DNA of 56,277 nt from Opitutia bacterium (GTDB taxonomy: Bacteria; Verrucomicrobiota; Verrucomicrobiia; Opitutales; Opitutaceae): positions 1 to 56,277 of the forward strand of contig CANJIU010000059.1 of assembly GCA_947474365.1 (NCBI GenBank). Reading direction: 5' to 3'. Positions 17,126 to 27,200 of this stretch are shown piece by piece (positions within the stretch are counted from its first letter, which is position 1; the number at the start of each line of letters is the position of its first letter). The notes beneath the pieces were generated by a model. The model searched no databases, was not told the origin of the DNA, and saw only the letters and a program-made list of their open reading frames with translations. Position numbers and translations under genes: made by a program.

Positions 17126-17256
17126 TTACCCCACGATCTTGAAGTGCGTCAGTTCTGGTGGCATCGTTGGTGTTGCGTAATACTTTGAGGTAATGACGGG
17201 GGACTTATGACCAAGTAGATGCTGGGCGTGGAATAGACCATGTTCGGTGGCGACTA
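17126..17256 (-). pseudogene. C-terminal relic of a second tyrosine integrase
   Basis: Translated on the minus strand, this stretch reads VATEHGLFHAQHLLGHKSP, then VITSKYYATPTMPPELTHF, then KIVG and a TAA stop at 17126-17128. It aligns along its full length with the C-terminus of the intact integrase (VATGFGLFAAQKLLGHSSP and so on), with about 60 percent identity. It contains the catalytic His and Tyr region but no start or other catalytic residues; a stop codon lies a few codons upstream. It is the stump of a replaced or recombined integrase gene. Confidence 0.85.
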
Positions 17257-17370
17257 TAGGTTGAGACGCTGATCAGTCGTGGAGGTTTAGTCATGCCCTC
17301 CGTTGCCCGGGTAGTCGGTTTCCGTGAAGGGGGGCGGGTTCATCTTATTATGACGGGTAGACCGCTGGAG
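17257..17370. other. Junction between integrase relic and integrase
   Basis: This 114-bp stretch has no open frame of note. It begins exactly where similarity to the integrase ends and is probably recombination debris or the downstream region of the intact integrase gene. Confidence 0.4.
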
Positions 17371-18780
17371 CTACTTCGCAATTCGGAGGTGCGTTAGGAC
17401 CGGCAAATCGGTCTGTGCGGCATAGTATTTCGCGGTCACTGTCGGGGAAGAGTGGCCAAGGAGTTTTTGAGCGGCAAACAGGCCGAATCCCGTGGCGACT
17501 TCGGAGCCAAATTGCTTCCGGAGGCGGTGCAAAGGGTTTCCTCGCTGTTCGTTCGTCTCGACCCCGCGCACGCGGAGCCAAGCATTCACAACTCGGAGTG
17601 TTTCGCGGCACCGATACCCCCACCCGTGTTTTTCGACACTGGCGCTCGCCTTGCCTCCAAGGACGTAAGGCGAGATTTTGTCAGTTCGTGTTTGCGCAAG
17701 TGCATCGAAAAGTTCTCGGGGAATGCGAATCAGGCGCATGGTGCCACCCTTCGGCTTGAAGTCGGATTCTTCACTGATTTCGAGGAAACAGTCGCCCTTG
17801 GAATCGAACTTGAACCAATTCCATCGGGCTTTGTCGATTTCGTTCGCCCTCAATCCGGTCCCCAGTCCAAGCAGAATCGCGCAATATGCATCTGGATGAG
17901 GCTGGCGAAAGTCTATCGGCATCCACCGTGCTTTTCGTCCTTCGTGAGCTTTCCGGTAGGCGCGTGAGAATTTTTCACGGTTTGGGGCTTCTGCGCTTGG
18001 GTCGCCGTCGCGTAGCAACGGAAGTTCTTTCCAGATTCGAGCTACTGTCTCCGCATCCAATGCGGTTACGGGATCGATTTTCTGAGACCGCTTGATCCCG
18101 GCGAACGGGTTTTCGACGGGCAATCCTTGGCGCGCCAGAATCGCCCTCGCTTCTTTGGAGAAACAGGCCGCAGCGTTTCGAACAATTATGCCGAGGGAAT
18201 TCTGGATTCCTGGCTCGGGTCGCCCGTTTTCGCGTGCCTGTGCTCGGTATCGGTCCCGAGCACGCTCAACCGCATCCGGCGTTAGCTCCCTGAGGTGCGA
18301 CACACCGGCAAGTGTGCAGATTTGTCGGAAATGGCGGAGGTACAGTGCAACAGATATGGGCCGGGGCCGATTTTCCATGCTGGAAGCTGCATTCCGATAG
18401 GCTTCGCAGAATTCCTCGATTGTCGGGGAAGATGGTAGGCGCGCCTGTCCGGACGTAACGGCGCTCCATCCTTCACGGGAAAGGCGTTCTGACAGCATCA
18501 GAGCGTCATCCGCGGCCTTGTCCTTGTCCGACGAATGCAGACGGACACGTTTCGTCACGCCGTCGTATCGCATGCGAACGTAGTATTCCGGAATCTCCAC
18601 CGTCTTGCCGTCACGGTCCCGGTAGCTGTTTCGGAAAAGCCGATTCTTCCAAAAGGCAACGGTGCCTTCTCCGCTACGGATCCGTAGTCGTTTAGCTGTC
18701 TTGCCTGTCTTGTCGTTTACTTGACACTTATCGATGTTGTGCTCGGTTGCGGGTTTTTGTGGTTCGTGTGGTATGTTCAT
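17371..18780 (-). CDS. Tyrosine recombinase (integrase)
   Basis: The product is 469 aa from the ATG at 18780, preceded by AGGAG at 18789-18793 with 8-base spacing. The catalytic set is complete: Arg311 (GTGLRANEI), a beta-hairpin Lys near 342-344 (SDFKPKGG), His418-x-x-Arg421 (LHRLRKQFG), His443 (LLGHSSP) and Tyr452 or 453 (AKYY). The N-terminal 120 residues contain a basic segment (KTAKRLRIRSGEG) and a region like the arm-binding domain of SSR integrases; a core-binding domain follows (TIEEFCEAYRNA to ITL-type helices). It sits directly inside attR and should integrate the element into the tRNA-Asn 3' end. The relic downstream is a related but distinct integrase. Confidence 0.95.
   Translation of the reverse strand: MNIPHEPQKPATEHNIDKCQVNDKTGKTAKRLRIRSGEGTVAFWKNRLFRNSYRDRDGKTVEIPEYYVRMRYDGVTKRVRLHSSDKDKAADDALMLSERLSREGWSAVTSGQARLPSSPTIEEFCEAYRNAASSMENRPRPISVALYLRHFRQICTLAGVSHLRELTPDAVERARDRYRAQARENGRPEPGIQNSLGIIVRNAAACFSKEARAILARQGLPVENPFAGIKRSQKIDPVTALDAETVARIWKELPLLRDGDPSAEAPNREKFSRAYRKAHEGRKARWMPIDFRQPHPDAYCAILLGLGTGLRANEIDKARWNWFKFDSKGDCFLEISEESDFKPKGGTMRLIRIPRELFDALAQTRTDKISPYVLGGKASASVEKHGWGYRCRETLRVVNAWLRVRGVETNEQRGNPLHRLRKQFGSEVATGFGLFAAQKLLGHSSPTVTAKYYAAQTDLPVLTHLRIAK
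18706..18725 (+). promoter_or_regulatory. Candidate integrase arm-type site, right
   Basis: TGTCTTGTCGTTTACTTGAC matches the left-end site 11587-11606 at 18 of 20 positions. It lies inside the integrase coding sequence near its start. The similarity could be chance, but the length and end-proximal position favour an arm-type binding site. Confidence 0.4.
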
Positions 18781-18811
18781 GTTGAGTTCTCCTATGAAAA
18801 CGGAGGGAAAT

Positions 18812-18820
18812 GACGACAAG
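18812..18820 (-). promoter_or_regulatory. Inverted copy of CTTGTCGTC upstream of the integrase
   Basis: CTTGTCGTC, the core of the two 20-bp candidate arm sites, occurs here on the minus strand between attR and the integrase ATG. This gap also has to hold the integrase promoter, so the site could serve autoregulation. Confidence 0.35.
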
Positions 18821-18861
18821 TCACATCTTACCACAACAGACCAAAACAAGATAGATCAATA

Positions 18862-18936
<75 letters not shown>

Positions 18937-19064
18937 CCTTCTCCATTTTCCACGGTCTGTGACGTTGCAGGAAGACTTTCGGAATCACCAAGAGTGGTCA
19001 ATTCTAGCAATGTCTGGCGCAACGCTCACAGTGGGTGCTTCTCCATTCGCTCTGGCAAATCGCC

Positions 19065-20453
19065 TCACGGTTTCCTGGCCTTCGGCTCGTCGGTGATTTT
19101 CTCGAGGTATCTGCCGTCCTGAAAATCGATGATGGTTCCGCTGCCCTGGTAGGCGGGCGGCTTCGGGTTCAGCCACTCGACGACCGCGGGCTTGATTGCA
19201 AACGCGAAGAACTGGTTGCCCGCGGGGGTGTAGTGGCCGTTGTAGAGGCGCTTGATATAGTCGGCGGTCTTGATCTTGAACTGCGCGAAGTCGGCGGCGT
19301 GCGCGTCGAACGCATCGACCGTTGGGATGCCGTGCTCCTGGAGCCAGCGCAGCAACTCGACGTCCGCCGGGAGCTTGGGCTGGCCGTCGCACGCGCGGCG
19401 CGCGCCACGCGTGCTATAGCTGAGCAGCACCATGAGCTTCTGGCCCTGCCGCGCCATCAACGCGTGCAGCTTTTCCACGACGTGCAGCGTGCTCGCGCGC
19501 GCGACGACGTCGATGAGCGCGGTCGCGGAATCCGCGCGGGTCTTCGCGTCGGTGAGGACGAGGCGGAACTTCGCCCAGTCCGCCAGCCGGCGGATCCGGT
19601 CCATCGGCACGTCCTTCACGCCCTCAATCATCGCGCGCAGTTGCACGAGTTCGTGATCGGCGAGCACCGCGCGGGCACGATCAAACGCCACGAGTTCGCG
19701 CAGCGCGGTGGGCGTGGGGGCGGCGTTGGGCACCTCGTCGAAGCGGCCGGTGTCGAGGTTCACGCGCAGGTGCGACCACGGGTTGCCGTGAAACATGTCC
19801 GTGCTCGCGTTGCGGTAATTGGTGATGAAGCTGCGCCACGGCAGCAGCGAACGCTCGTGGTCGTTGTCGTAGATGTTGAGAATCACGAACGGTGCTTTGA
19901 TTGCGGTCTGTTCCATGCGACGGAGGCGGGCATACGCCTGGAACACGCCGTAGCCGCCGACGCCGAAATTGCGGATCGGCTCGCCGAAGTGGGCGCCAAG
20001 ATACTCCTGCCAGGTCTCGCCGTCGCTTACCTGGTGACACTGCGTGAAGCTGTTGCCGTAGGTGTTGAGCCGGCACAGGCGATCGGCGTAGGCGATCATC
20101 TTGCGCTCGCCGGCGGCGCCATAGCGGTAGACGGAACGCGCTCCATCGATGCCGTCACGCTGGATGCTGTCACTCGGCACGTAGCCCAGCTCGGGATCGA
20201 ATTTTGCCCACTGGTTGTTCGGCGGCGGCGAGAGAAACGCGTCCGCATCCGCCGGCGTGAACGTCCGGGCATGGCGTGCCCGCAGCCATGCCTCGTAGCG
20301 GTCGGGCACCTCGGTTGGCATCGGCACGCGCGCCTGCTCGGCGGCGGCGGCCAGGGCCGGACGCGCCGCCAGCAAGGCGGAACCGCCGAGCGCGGCGTTG
20401 CGGAGGAAAGTGCGGCGGGGGATCGGGGCAGCGTCGTGAGGCAAGGAACTCAT
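19065..20453 (-). CDS. Tat-exported SGNH/GDSL-hydrolase-like protein
   Basis: The product is 462 aa from the ATG at 20453. A twin-arginine signal is clear (Arg13-Arg14 in IPRRTFLRNAALGGSAL), with cleavage near RPALAAAAE. The mature part has SGNH-like blocks: NTYGNSFTQ (block I-like, Ser in GNS), NFGVGGYGVFQ (block III-like) and a late NGHYTPAGNQFF segment that could supply the catalytic His. Such enzymes are esterases or acetyl-transfer/deacetylating enzymes acting on glycans in the periplasm. It follows the EF-hand TonB receptor gene on the same strand, 156 bp downstream, and is probably cotranscribed. The element inserted 129 bp beyond its 3' end. Confidence 0.75.
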   Translation of the reverse strand: MSSLPHDAAPIPRRTFLRNAALGGSALLAARPALAAAAEQARVPMPTEVPDRYEAWLRARHARTFTPADADAFLSPPPNNQWAKFDPELGYVPSDSIQRDGIDGARSVYRYGAAGERKMIAYADRLCRLNTYGNSFTQCHQVSDGETWQEYLGAHFGEPIRNFGVGGYGVFQAYARLRRMEQTAIKAPFVILNIYDNDHERSLLPWRSFITNYRNASTDMFHGNPWSHLRVNLDTGRFDEVPNAAPTPTALRELVAFDRARAVLADHELVQLRAMIEGVKDVPMDRIRRLADWAKFRLVLTDAKTRADSATALIDVVARASTLHVVEKLHALMARQGQKLMVLLSYSTRGARRACDGQPKLPADVELLRWLQEHGIPTVDAFDAHAADFAQFKIKTADYIKRLYNGHYTPAGNQFFAFAIKPAVVEWLNPKPPAYQGSGTIIDFQDGRYLEKITDEPKARKP

Positions 20454-20609
20454 GGTCGGAGGGGTAGAGAAGGCCGACGGACGTGAACTCACGTCCGCCT
20501 GCCGTCGAGAATCGCCGGGCGCAACCCGCCCACAATCACAAAACGCCCCGGCGGCCATCCGGAGCGGCTGAGCGTCGGCGGGACCGGGCGCGCCGGAAAG
20601 CGCGGGTGC

Positions 20610-23600
20610 TCAAAGCTCGAACTTCGCCTGCAGAATGAACAGGCGCGGATCGACGATGCGGTAGGTGCTGGCGGTGCCGTCGGGATAGGCGCCGATCGGC
20701 TGGAGCCGGCCGTCTTCCTGGAGATTGCGCACGTTGAGCTGGAACGTCGCGCCGACCTTGCCGCCCCAGAGCTTGGTGCGGTAGCCGACAAATGCGTCCA
20801 CGTAGCAGCGCGCCTTGTCGTAGATCGGTCGGTTGGGATCGAGGTCGGTGACGATGTCGGGCAGTTTCTGGAGACCGTAGTACCCGATGGCGCCCTTGTC
20901 CTCCCAGCGCATCGCGCCGCCCACGTTGAACTTCCGCAGCAGCTTGTGCTCGGTGATGCCCTCGAGTCGGAAATTGGTCGAGAACTTGGCGCGATACCGG
21001 CGGATCTGCGGATTGGATTTTCCCTGCTGCTGGAGGAGGAGATTGTAGGGTGACAGCATGTCCGTGAGGTAGGCGGCCTCCGGAGTGGTGGAACCGTATT
21101 GGGTCTTCCACCAGCGGGTGTTCGTGCGCGGATCGACGATGGTGGTCCAGAGCGGCATGCGCTTCGCAATCCATTCCCCGATCGACGACGACACACGCGT
21201 GATCATCGCCTCGGTCTCGGTGCCGGAGGCGGACAGGGTCCAGAAGCGCGTCGGGTTGAAATTGATTTCGAGTTCCTTGCCCTTCGCGAGGCTGTCCTGC
21301 GTGGCGGCGAGCGGCGGAAACTGGGTTTCCATATACGCGATCATTTCAGGCGACAGGCCCATCTGCCGCGAGACCTCCGCCGTGACCTGCGCGATCGACC
21401 ACGTCGGATTCTGCGCGGTGACCCAGGCGGTCGCCTGTTCCTGGAGCTGGTAGGTGTCGTTGCTGAAGACGTCGACCCGCGTGAGCCGCTGGGCGATCGT
21501 GCTCGCGGTGCCGTTGCGCTGGTCGGGCTGTTTCACTTCATACCAGTTGGCGCGGACGATGAATTTGCCGTCGGCGAGATTCAGCCAGAAGCCGTAGTCC
21601 TTGCCCTGGGAGGTTTCGTTGCCGAGCCGCCGCGAGAGCAGATCCTGCGCGGGCCCGGAGGGGCTGAAGCTGTTGGACTGATTGTAGGTGAGCGAGAGGC
21701 CCTCGAGGAGAGACGCGATCGCACCCGGCGCGCCGCCGGCCTGCATGGTCCGGCGGATCGAGGGCAGATTGTGGAACGGCCGGACCACGACGCCGGCCGT
21801 CGTCGTGTCACCCTGATTTCGGTCGTAATTGCCGGGGGCCCATTGTTCGAGCTTCGCGACGTCGTGCTGAAAATAGTCCGGCAGGATCAGAATGGGAAAA
21901 CCGGTCGCGCCTTGCTTGATGTACGTCTTGTCGCGGCGCGTCCCGAACGTCGTGACGAGCCGGCCGTCGAGGAAAAAGCTCTGCAGCACGGCGCCGCGGG
22001 TGTGGATGTAACTGTTGGAATTGTTGCCGCCGCCGGTGCTGTCGGCGGTTGGCAGCAGGGCAAGGGTTGCTGGCTCCGGGAAGTACGGCCCCGTTGGGCC
22101 GCGGCCCCAGAAAAAGGTGTAATTGCCGAAGCGGAAATCGGTGGGGGCGTAGTCGACGTTGCCGCCGTTGGCGTCGCCTACGTAATAGCGGAAATAGCCG
22201 CGCGACGTGTCGATCGAGCGGTCGGTGGTCTGGTTGACGCGTGAACCGACGAGCCATTCGTGGTTCGAGGACATGCCGTCGCGGTACGTGTAGCGGCGCG
22301 TGATCGAGTGCGCGGTCTCGTTGTAGCCGCTCAACTGGTGCAGCCCGAGCCAGTGGAGGGCGTTCTTCTCCTTCGTCAGATCGAGCTTGTAGGCAAACTG
22401 CGCCCGGAGCGTCTCGGAGTTTTGGGGAATCCACTGCGTCGTCGGCATGTCGGTCGCAAGGAACGGCCGGCCGAAGAACGGATTGGGGGTGTTGTCGAGG
22501 AGCCGGGTGTTGGGATCGATCTGAAGCAGGCCGGTCTGGCCGGTGCTGCCGTTCTTGCCACCGCCGAAGAAGAGGCGGTTGTAGCGGCGGGCGTCCTCGC
22601 GGAGGTAGCCGAGCTTCAACACCAGCGACTGGCGCGACGTGCTGAAGGCCAGGTGCTCGAGCTCGGCATTCCCGGTGATGGTGCGGACCATCTGGCGGTT
22701 GACGGAGTTCAGGTTGATCTCGGACCAGTCGTAGAGGGTGCGATCCGACACCGAGCGAACGGAGGAGAAGAGCGGCTGGTTGACGAATTTGTCCGCCCGC
22801 GTGCCGGCGGCGGGGCTCGCGGCGATGATGCGGTAGGTCGTGCCGCCGGTATAGGGGTTGGTCGTGCTCAAGCGCGCGTTGCTCCAGACCTGGATGCCGC
22901 CCTGGTCGATGAAGATCTGGCTGCGGAGCTGGCCGGCGAAATTCGCGTTGAAATAATCCGGCATCGTGTCGAGTGCGGCGATGCTGGTGAAAGGTCCGAG
23001 CACCTGGCCGGTCGGAGTCGTGATCGAGCGGGTGATCGGATTCCAGGCCGGTTTGCCGACGTCGAGCCAGTAGGAGATGCTGTCGCGCGGCGGCACCATG
23101 TTGGGGCGGTTGCCGTTCATCCGGTAGTAGCCGAGCGAGGCCGTCAGGGTCGTGCGCTTGAAGGGCTGGAAGCGCACCATGCCGTTGTAGCGGACGGAAT
23201 TCACGCCGGACGGTTTGCGCACGAAGCCGTCGTGCTGGAACGCGCCGTTGACCCGCACGGCGAGCCGGTCCTTCACGAGAATGCGATTCGCATCAAGGCT
23301 GACGCGATAGCCGCCGTAGCTGTCGGCGCGGGTCACGGTCTCCGTGCGGTCGCGGCGCAGATTGGCGGTGGACGGGATCATGTTGACCGTGCCGCTCGCG
23401 CTGCCGAGGCCGAAGATGTTGGCGTTGGGCCCGCGGCTGACCTCGACGCCGTCGCTGTTCAGCGGGTCGATCGGGGTGAGGCCGGACATCTTGTAGTTGC
23501 CGACGGAAATGTTCGCCGAGCCGACGCCGCGCACGCGGTTGGCGTTGTTCGGATTGGTGGAGACGCCGTCGGCGACATTGCCGTCGCTGTCGACGCTGAA

Positions 23601-24062
23601 CGCAGTGTAGTCGCCCGTGCCCTCGGTGTTCGCGGTGTAGAGAAAGACGTCGTTGATATCGAGCATCGCGAAGTCGTTCATCTGCTCCTTCGTGATGACG
23701 GTCATGGAGGCGGCGAGGTCTTCCAGCTTCGAATTGAAACGCGTGCCCGACATGGTGTTGGCGGCAAAGTAGCCGCGGGTTTCGGACACGACTTCGAAGG
23801 GCGAGAGCATGACGGTCTCACCCGGAGCCGGCGACGCGCTCTCGACGGCGACCGGTGGAGATCTTTTCTGGTCCACTTCCAGGGCGGCGAGCTCTGCCGC
23901 ATCGAGCCGGCCATTCCTGTTACGATCGTATTTCGCGAGGGTGGCGGCGTCCGGCGCGGCGGTGGGGGCGAGTTGGGCCCATCCGGCGGAGGCGGCAAAC
24001 AACACGAGGGTGCTGACGCGGACGTGGGGACGGTGGGGCAGAAAACGTTTCAGAGGGTTCAT
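20610..24062 (-). CDS. TonB-dependent receptor with N-terminal EF-hand loop
   Basis: The product is 1150 aa with a signal peptide (about 1-29). A canonical 12-residue EF-hand loop lies at 46-57 (DRNRNGRLDAAE), unusual before a TonB plug. The Opitutaceae-type leader VMLSPFEVVSETRGYFAANTM (in two overlapping parts) and MSGTRFNSKLEDL introduce the plug, which carries VEVSRGPNANIFGLGSASGTVN. A large barrel follows and ends AKFEL. It should transport a glycan fragment or other large ligand; the EF-hand may bind calcium and couple binding to pectin-like polyanions. It is divergent from the exo-rhamnogalacturonan-lyase-like gene and upstream of the SGNH gene. Confidence 0.9.
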   Translation of the reverse strand: MNPLKRFLPHRPHVRVSTLVLFAASAGWAQLAPTAAPDAATLAKYDRNRNGRLDAAELAALEVDQKRSPPVAVESASPAPGETVMLSPFEVVSETRGYFAANTMSGTRFNSKLEDLAASMTVITKEQMNDFAMLDINDVFLYTANTEGTGDYTAFSVDSDGNVADGVSTNPNNANRVRGVGSANISVGNYKMSGLTPIDPLNSDGVEVSRGPNANIFGLGSASGTVNMIPSTANLRRDRTETVTRADSYGGYRVSLDANRILVKDRLAVRVNGAFQHDGFVRKPSGVNSVRYNGMVRFQPFKRTTLTASLGYYRMNGNRPNMVPPRDSISYWLDVGKPAWNPITRSITTPTGQVLGPFTSIAALDTMPDYFNANFAGQLRSQIFIDQGGIQVWSNARLSTTNPYTGGTTYRIIAASPAAGTRADKFVNQPLFSSVRSVSDRTLYDWSEINLNSVNRQMVRTITGNAELEHLAFSTSRQSLVLKLGYLREDARRYNRLFFGGGKNGSTGQTGLLQIDPNTRLLDNTPNPFFGRPFLATDMPTTQWIPQNSETLRAQFAYKLDLTKEKNALHWLGLHQLSGYNETAHSITRRYTYRDGMSSNHEWLVGSRVNQTTDRSIDTSRGYFRYYVGDANGGNVDYAPTDFRFGNYTFFWGRGPTGPYFPEPATLALLPTADSTGGGNNSNSYIHTRGAVLQSFFLDGRLVTTFGTRRDKTYIKQGATGFPILILPDYFQHDVAKLEQWAPGNYDRNQGDTTTAGVVVRPFHNLPSIRRTMQAGGAPGAIASLLEGLSLTYNQSNSFSPSGPAQDLLSRRLGNETSQGKDYGFWLNLADGKFIVRANWYEVKQPDQRNGTASTIAQRLTRVDVFSNDTYQLQEQATAWVTAQNPTWSIAQVTAEVSRQMGLSPEMIAYMETQFPPLAATQDSLAKGKELEINFNPTRFWTLSASGTETEAMITRVSSSIGEWIAKRMPLWTTIVDPRTNTRWWKTQYGSTTPEAAYLTDMLSPYNLLLQQQGKSNPQIRRYRAKFSTNFRLEGITEHKLLRKFNVGGAMRWEDKGAIGYYGLQKLPDIVTDLDPNRPIYDKARCYVDAFVGYRTKLWGGKVGATFQLNVRNLQEDGRLQPIGAYPDGTASTYRIVDPRLFILQAKFEL

Positions 24063-24247
24063 GACAACGGGGCAACGCGAGCACGAAGGCCGAAAATCCT
24101 TCTTTCAGATCGGGGAGGGCCGAGGAGAGCTAGGCGCCGTCGTCGTCAGTGTCGATAGGGGAAATCCGCGCCGGTCGGGCCAAAGCGCTCCCGGATTCTG
24201 CTATCGGTCCCCGACGCATTGCGGTAAGCTCGGCGCCTTCGCCCCGC
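24063..24247. promoter_or_regulatory. Divergent promoter region, receptor and lyase-like gene
   Basis: The 185-bp gap separates two diverging start codons, so it must contain both promoters. No palindrome or clear -10/-35 pair stands out to me. Frames across this gap are chance extensions. Confidence 0.4.
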
Positions 24248-27200
24248 ATGTCCATGCTGCTCCTTCTGCTTGCCGCCCTGCCGTTGCCCTCGCCGTCTCC
24301 CGAATGGCGGCCGCCCAGCGAACCCGTCGTGGTCGTGGCGCGCGAGGAGGCGGCGTGGAAGGTTTCGTCGCGGACGGAGGCAGGATTCACGCTGGAATCG
24401 GTGGCGAGTCATCCAGTGCGGGCCGGCGATGCCTTTGCCGTGCGCGTGCGGATCCGTTTGGACATTCACACCAAGGCGATCCCGGAACTGGCCTGCTACG
24501 ACGCGAGCGGCCACGAACTCAAATGGGCATCGTCGTACTCGGCCCCGGCGGCCTCGACGACCAATTGGCAGGAATACCGCCGGGTGTTTGCAGCGTCGCC
24601 GGGTGCGACCGAAGTTCGCGCGCGCGTGCGGGGCTCCGGCAAAGGCGATTTTTGGCTGGCGGACTTCGAGTTCCAGCCGGTGACGGTCGATCCCTATCAA
24701 ACCGGGGTGCTCGTCTCGCAAATCCATCCGCGCTCGCGGGCGGGACTCGTATTGGAGTCGAACCTCGGCGTCGTAAACACCGGGCTGCTCTCCGAGGAGG
24801 ATCGCGACGGTGACGGAAAGTGGGCGATCATTCGCGTGGACCTGGACAAGTTGTCGGAGCAACCCACCAACTCGGTGGACTGGCGCACCGGCTTCGCCTT
24901 CAAGCCGAACGAAATCTACTGGTCGGATGGCGCCGCGCTGAAATCGGACTCGGTTTTGGCGGATCGGCCGCCGGAAATAGCAAAGGCGCTGCACTTTCGC
25001 CGGTCGGCTCATCCCGGTCCCTATCAGGCCATCATGAACGACCCGGGCCGCTCGGTGGCCGTCTCGCTCGACGGAAAAACGTGGAAGCGTTTCGACGGCG
25101 GCCAGGAAGCCGTGCTGGGCAACCTCGCGATGATCGACGGTGTTTTCGAAATGTGGGTGGACGCCTGCTACCGGGACGCCGCGTCGGCGGGGCCGGTGTA
25201 CTTCGATTACGTGCGTCTGATGCCGGTCGACAAGGCGCCCTCGGCCACGTGGCTGTTTGAGGCGGCCGCGAAAAAAACACCGCAGGCCACGCGCGGCACG
25301 GCAGAGGAAAGAAAAGTGCGAGTGAGTTTCTCGGCACCGCCCTATGCTCACGGCGCCCGCTGGCCGGTGCGCGCGAGCGTGCCGATTCCGCCGGGCGAAC
25401 TGACCGCGGCCGCGCACGCCGCGATCTTCGACTCCGCCGGCGCGCCGGTGCCGACGCAGAACCGCGCGTTGGCCACGTGGCATGACGGCAGCGTGAAGTG
25501 GCTGTATCTCGATTTTCAGCACGACTTCGCCCGGAGCGGCCGCGGCGACTACACGGTGGCCTACGGCGAGCGCGTCGAGGCGCGTGCGCCGGCCACCGGC
25601 GTGCGCGTCGAACAAGTCGCCGGCGGCCTCGAAGTGGACACCGGGGCCATCCGTTTTCTGATTTCAAAATCGCGATTCGGCCTGGTGGAAAAGGTGCGTG
25701 CGGCGGCCGGTGCGACCCTGCAGCAGGAACCCGTCGCGATTGAAATCGCGGAAGCCGGCGGGAAGATTTGGCGGGCGCTCGAGTTGCCGGTCGAGAGGAT
25801 CGAGATCGAACAGGCGGGCCCGCTGCACACGGTGATTCTGGCGTCGACGAAGCTCGCGCCCTCGGGCCAGCCGGCTGCGGGTTTTCATCACCGGGCCCGC
25901 ATCCATGCGTATGCCGGCAGCCCGCTCGTGCAGGTCGACTACTTCGTCGCCAACACCGACGAGCGGGAGAAAGTGCTCACCCGATCGATCGCGTTGAGAG
26001 TTCGCCCGGAACAGGCGGACTCCGGCCGCGGCGCCATCGTGCAGAAGGACGAGAAGACGGCCGGGCACGGCTGGGTCAGCCGGCCGGGGCTCAGCGTCGG
26101 GCTCGAGGCGTTTCGCGAGCAATATCCGAAGGCGCTGCGCTGGGATGCGCGTGATGTGGAGATCGCGCTGTGGGCGCCGGAGGGCGGCGACTACGAGTGG
26201 ATTCAGAGCGTCGGCAAGACCCACCGCGTGGCGCTATGGTACGGCCCGCCCGCCGAGGATGCCGCGCTGCTCGCGCACGGCCCCGTGCTGGCGCTGGCCG
26301 AACCCGCCTGGTATTGCGCCTCGGGTGCCTTCGGTCCGCAGACGCCCGCGGCTCAATCGCCCCTGCCGGCCGCGGAAAAATTGCTGGCGGATCACATGGA
26401 CCAATTCGTCATCGGCAAGCTGGGCCTCGGCTTCGAGAACTACGGCGATCACTCCTCGGCGGGCTACGTCAAAGGAAGTTTTCTCTGGGACAACAACGAA
26501 TACGATTTGCCCGCCGCGGCGATGGTGCACTTCGTCCGCACCGGAAATCGCCGGGCGCTCGAAGTCGCGCTCGCCTCCGCTCTCCACTACACCGACGTCG
26601 ACACGATTCACTACAGCCGCGCGCGCCGGGAATCGTATGGCGGGGCGCACACACACAGCCACGGCACCTACGGTCATCACACGGCGGAAAAGCCGGGGAT
26701 GAATCACGCGGGCTATGTGCAGGGGCTCGTCTGGGCCAGCTACTTCACGGGTGATCCCGACGGCATCCTCGGCGCGAAAGACATCGCGAATTGGGTGCTG
26801 GCGAACATGAAGCCGACCAGCAGCGTCACCGGCATGGAGCGCGCGCTGGGGCATCCGCTCATGACGCTCAACGATGTCTACGAGGCCACGTGGGACCCGG
26901 CCTACCTGCGCGGCTCCGCGCGCCACGTGGACTGGGCGATGAAGTGGGAAGACCCCGTGCGCGGCGGCTTCCCGGGACCGCTCACGGAAAAGCCGGCGTT
27001 CTCGACCGGGTCGCCGTTCTGCTCTGGCGTGATGTTTTCCGCGCTGATGAAATTCAACTCCTGGGCGCGGCTCCCCGAACTCGATGCGCTGCTGGAGCGG
27101 ACGGCGCGGCACATCCTGACCGACATGTGGCGTCCGGAAGGAATCCTGTTCAAAGGAGGGTCCAGCGGCAACGGGCGCGCGTTCGAAATCGTCTCGCACT

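Noticed and set aside
22260..24158. Plus-strand open frame of 632 codons
   Set aside because: It is antisense to the EF-hand TonB receptor; composition is unlike a real protein.
24146..25615. Minus-strand open frame of 489 codons
   Set aside because: It lies antisense to the lyase-like gene, whose reading frame has signal peptide and family motifs.
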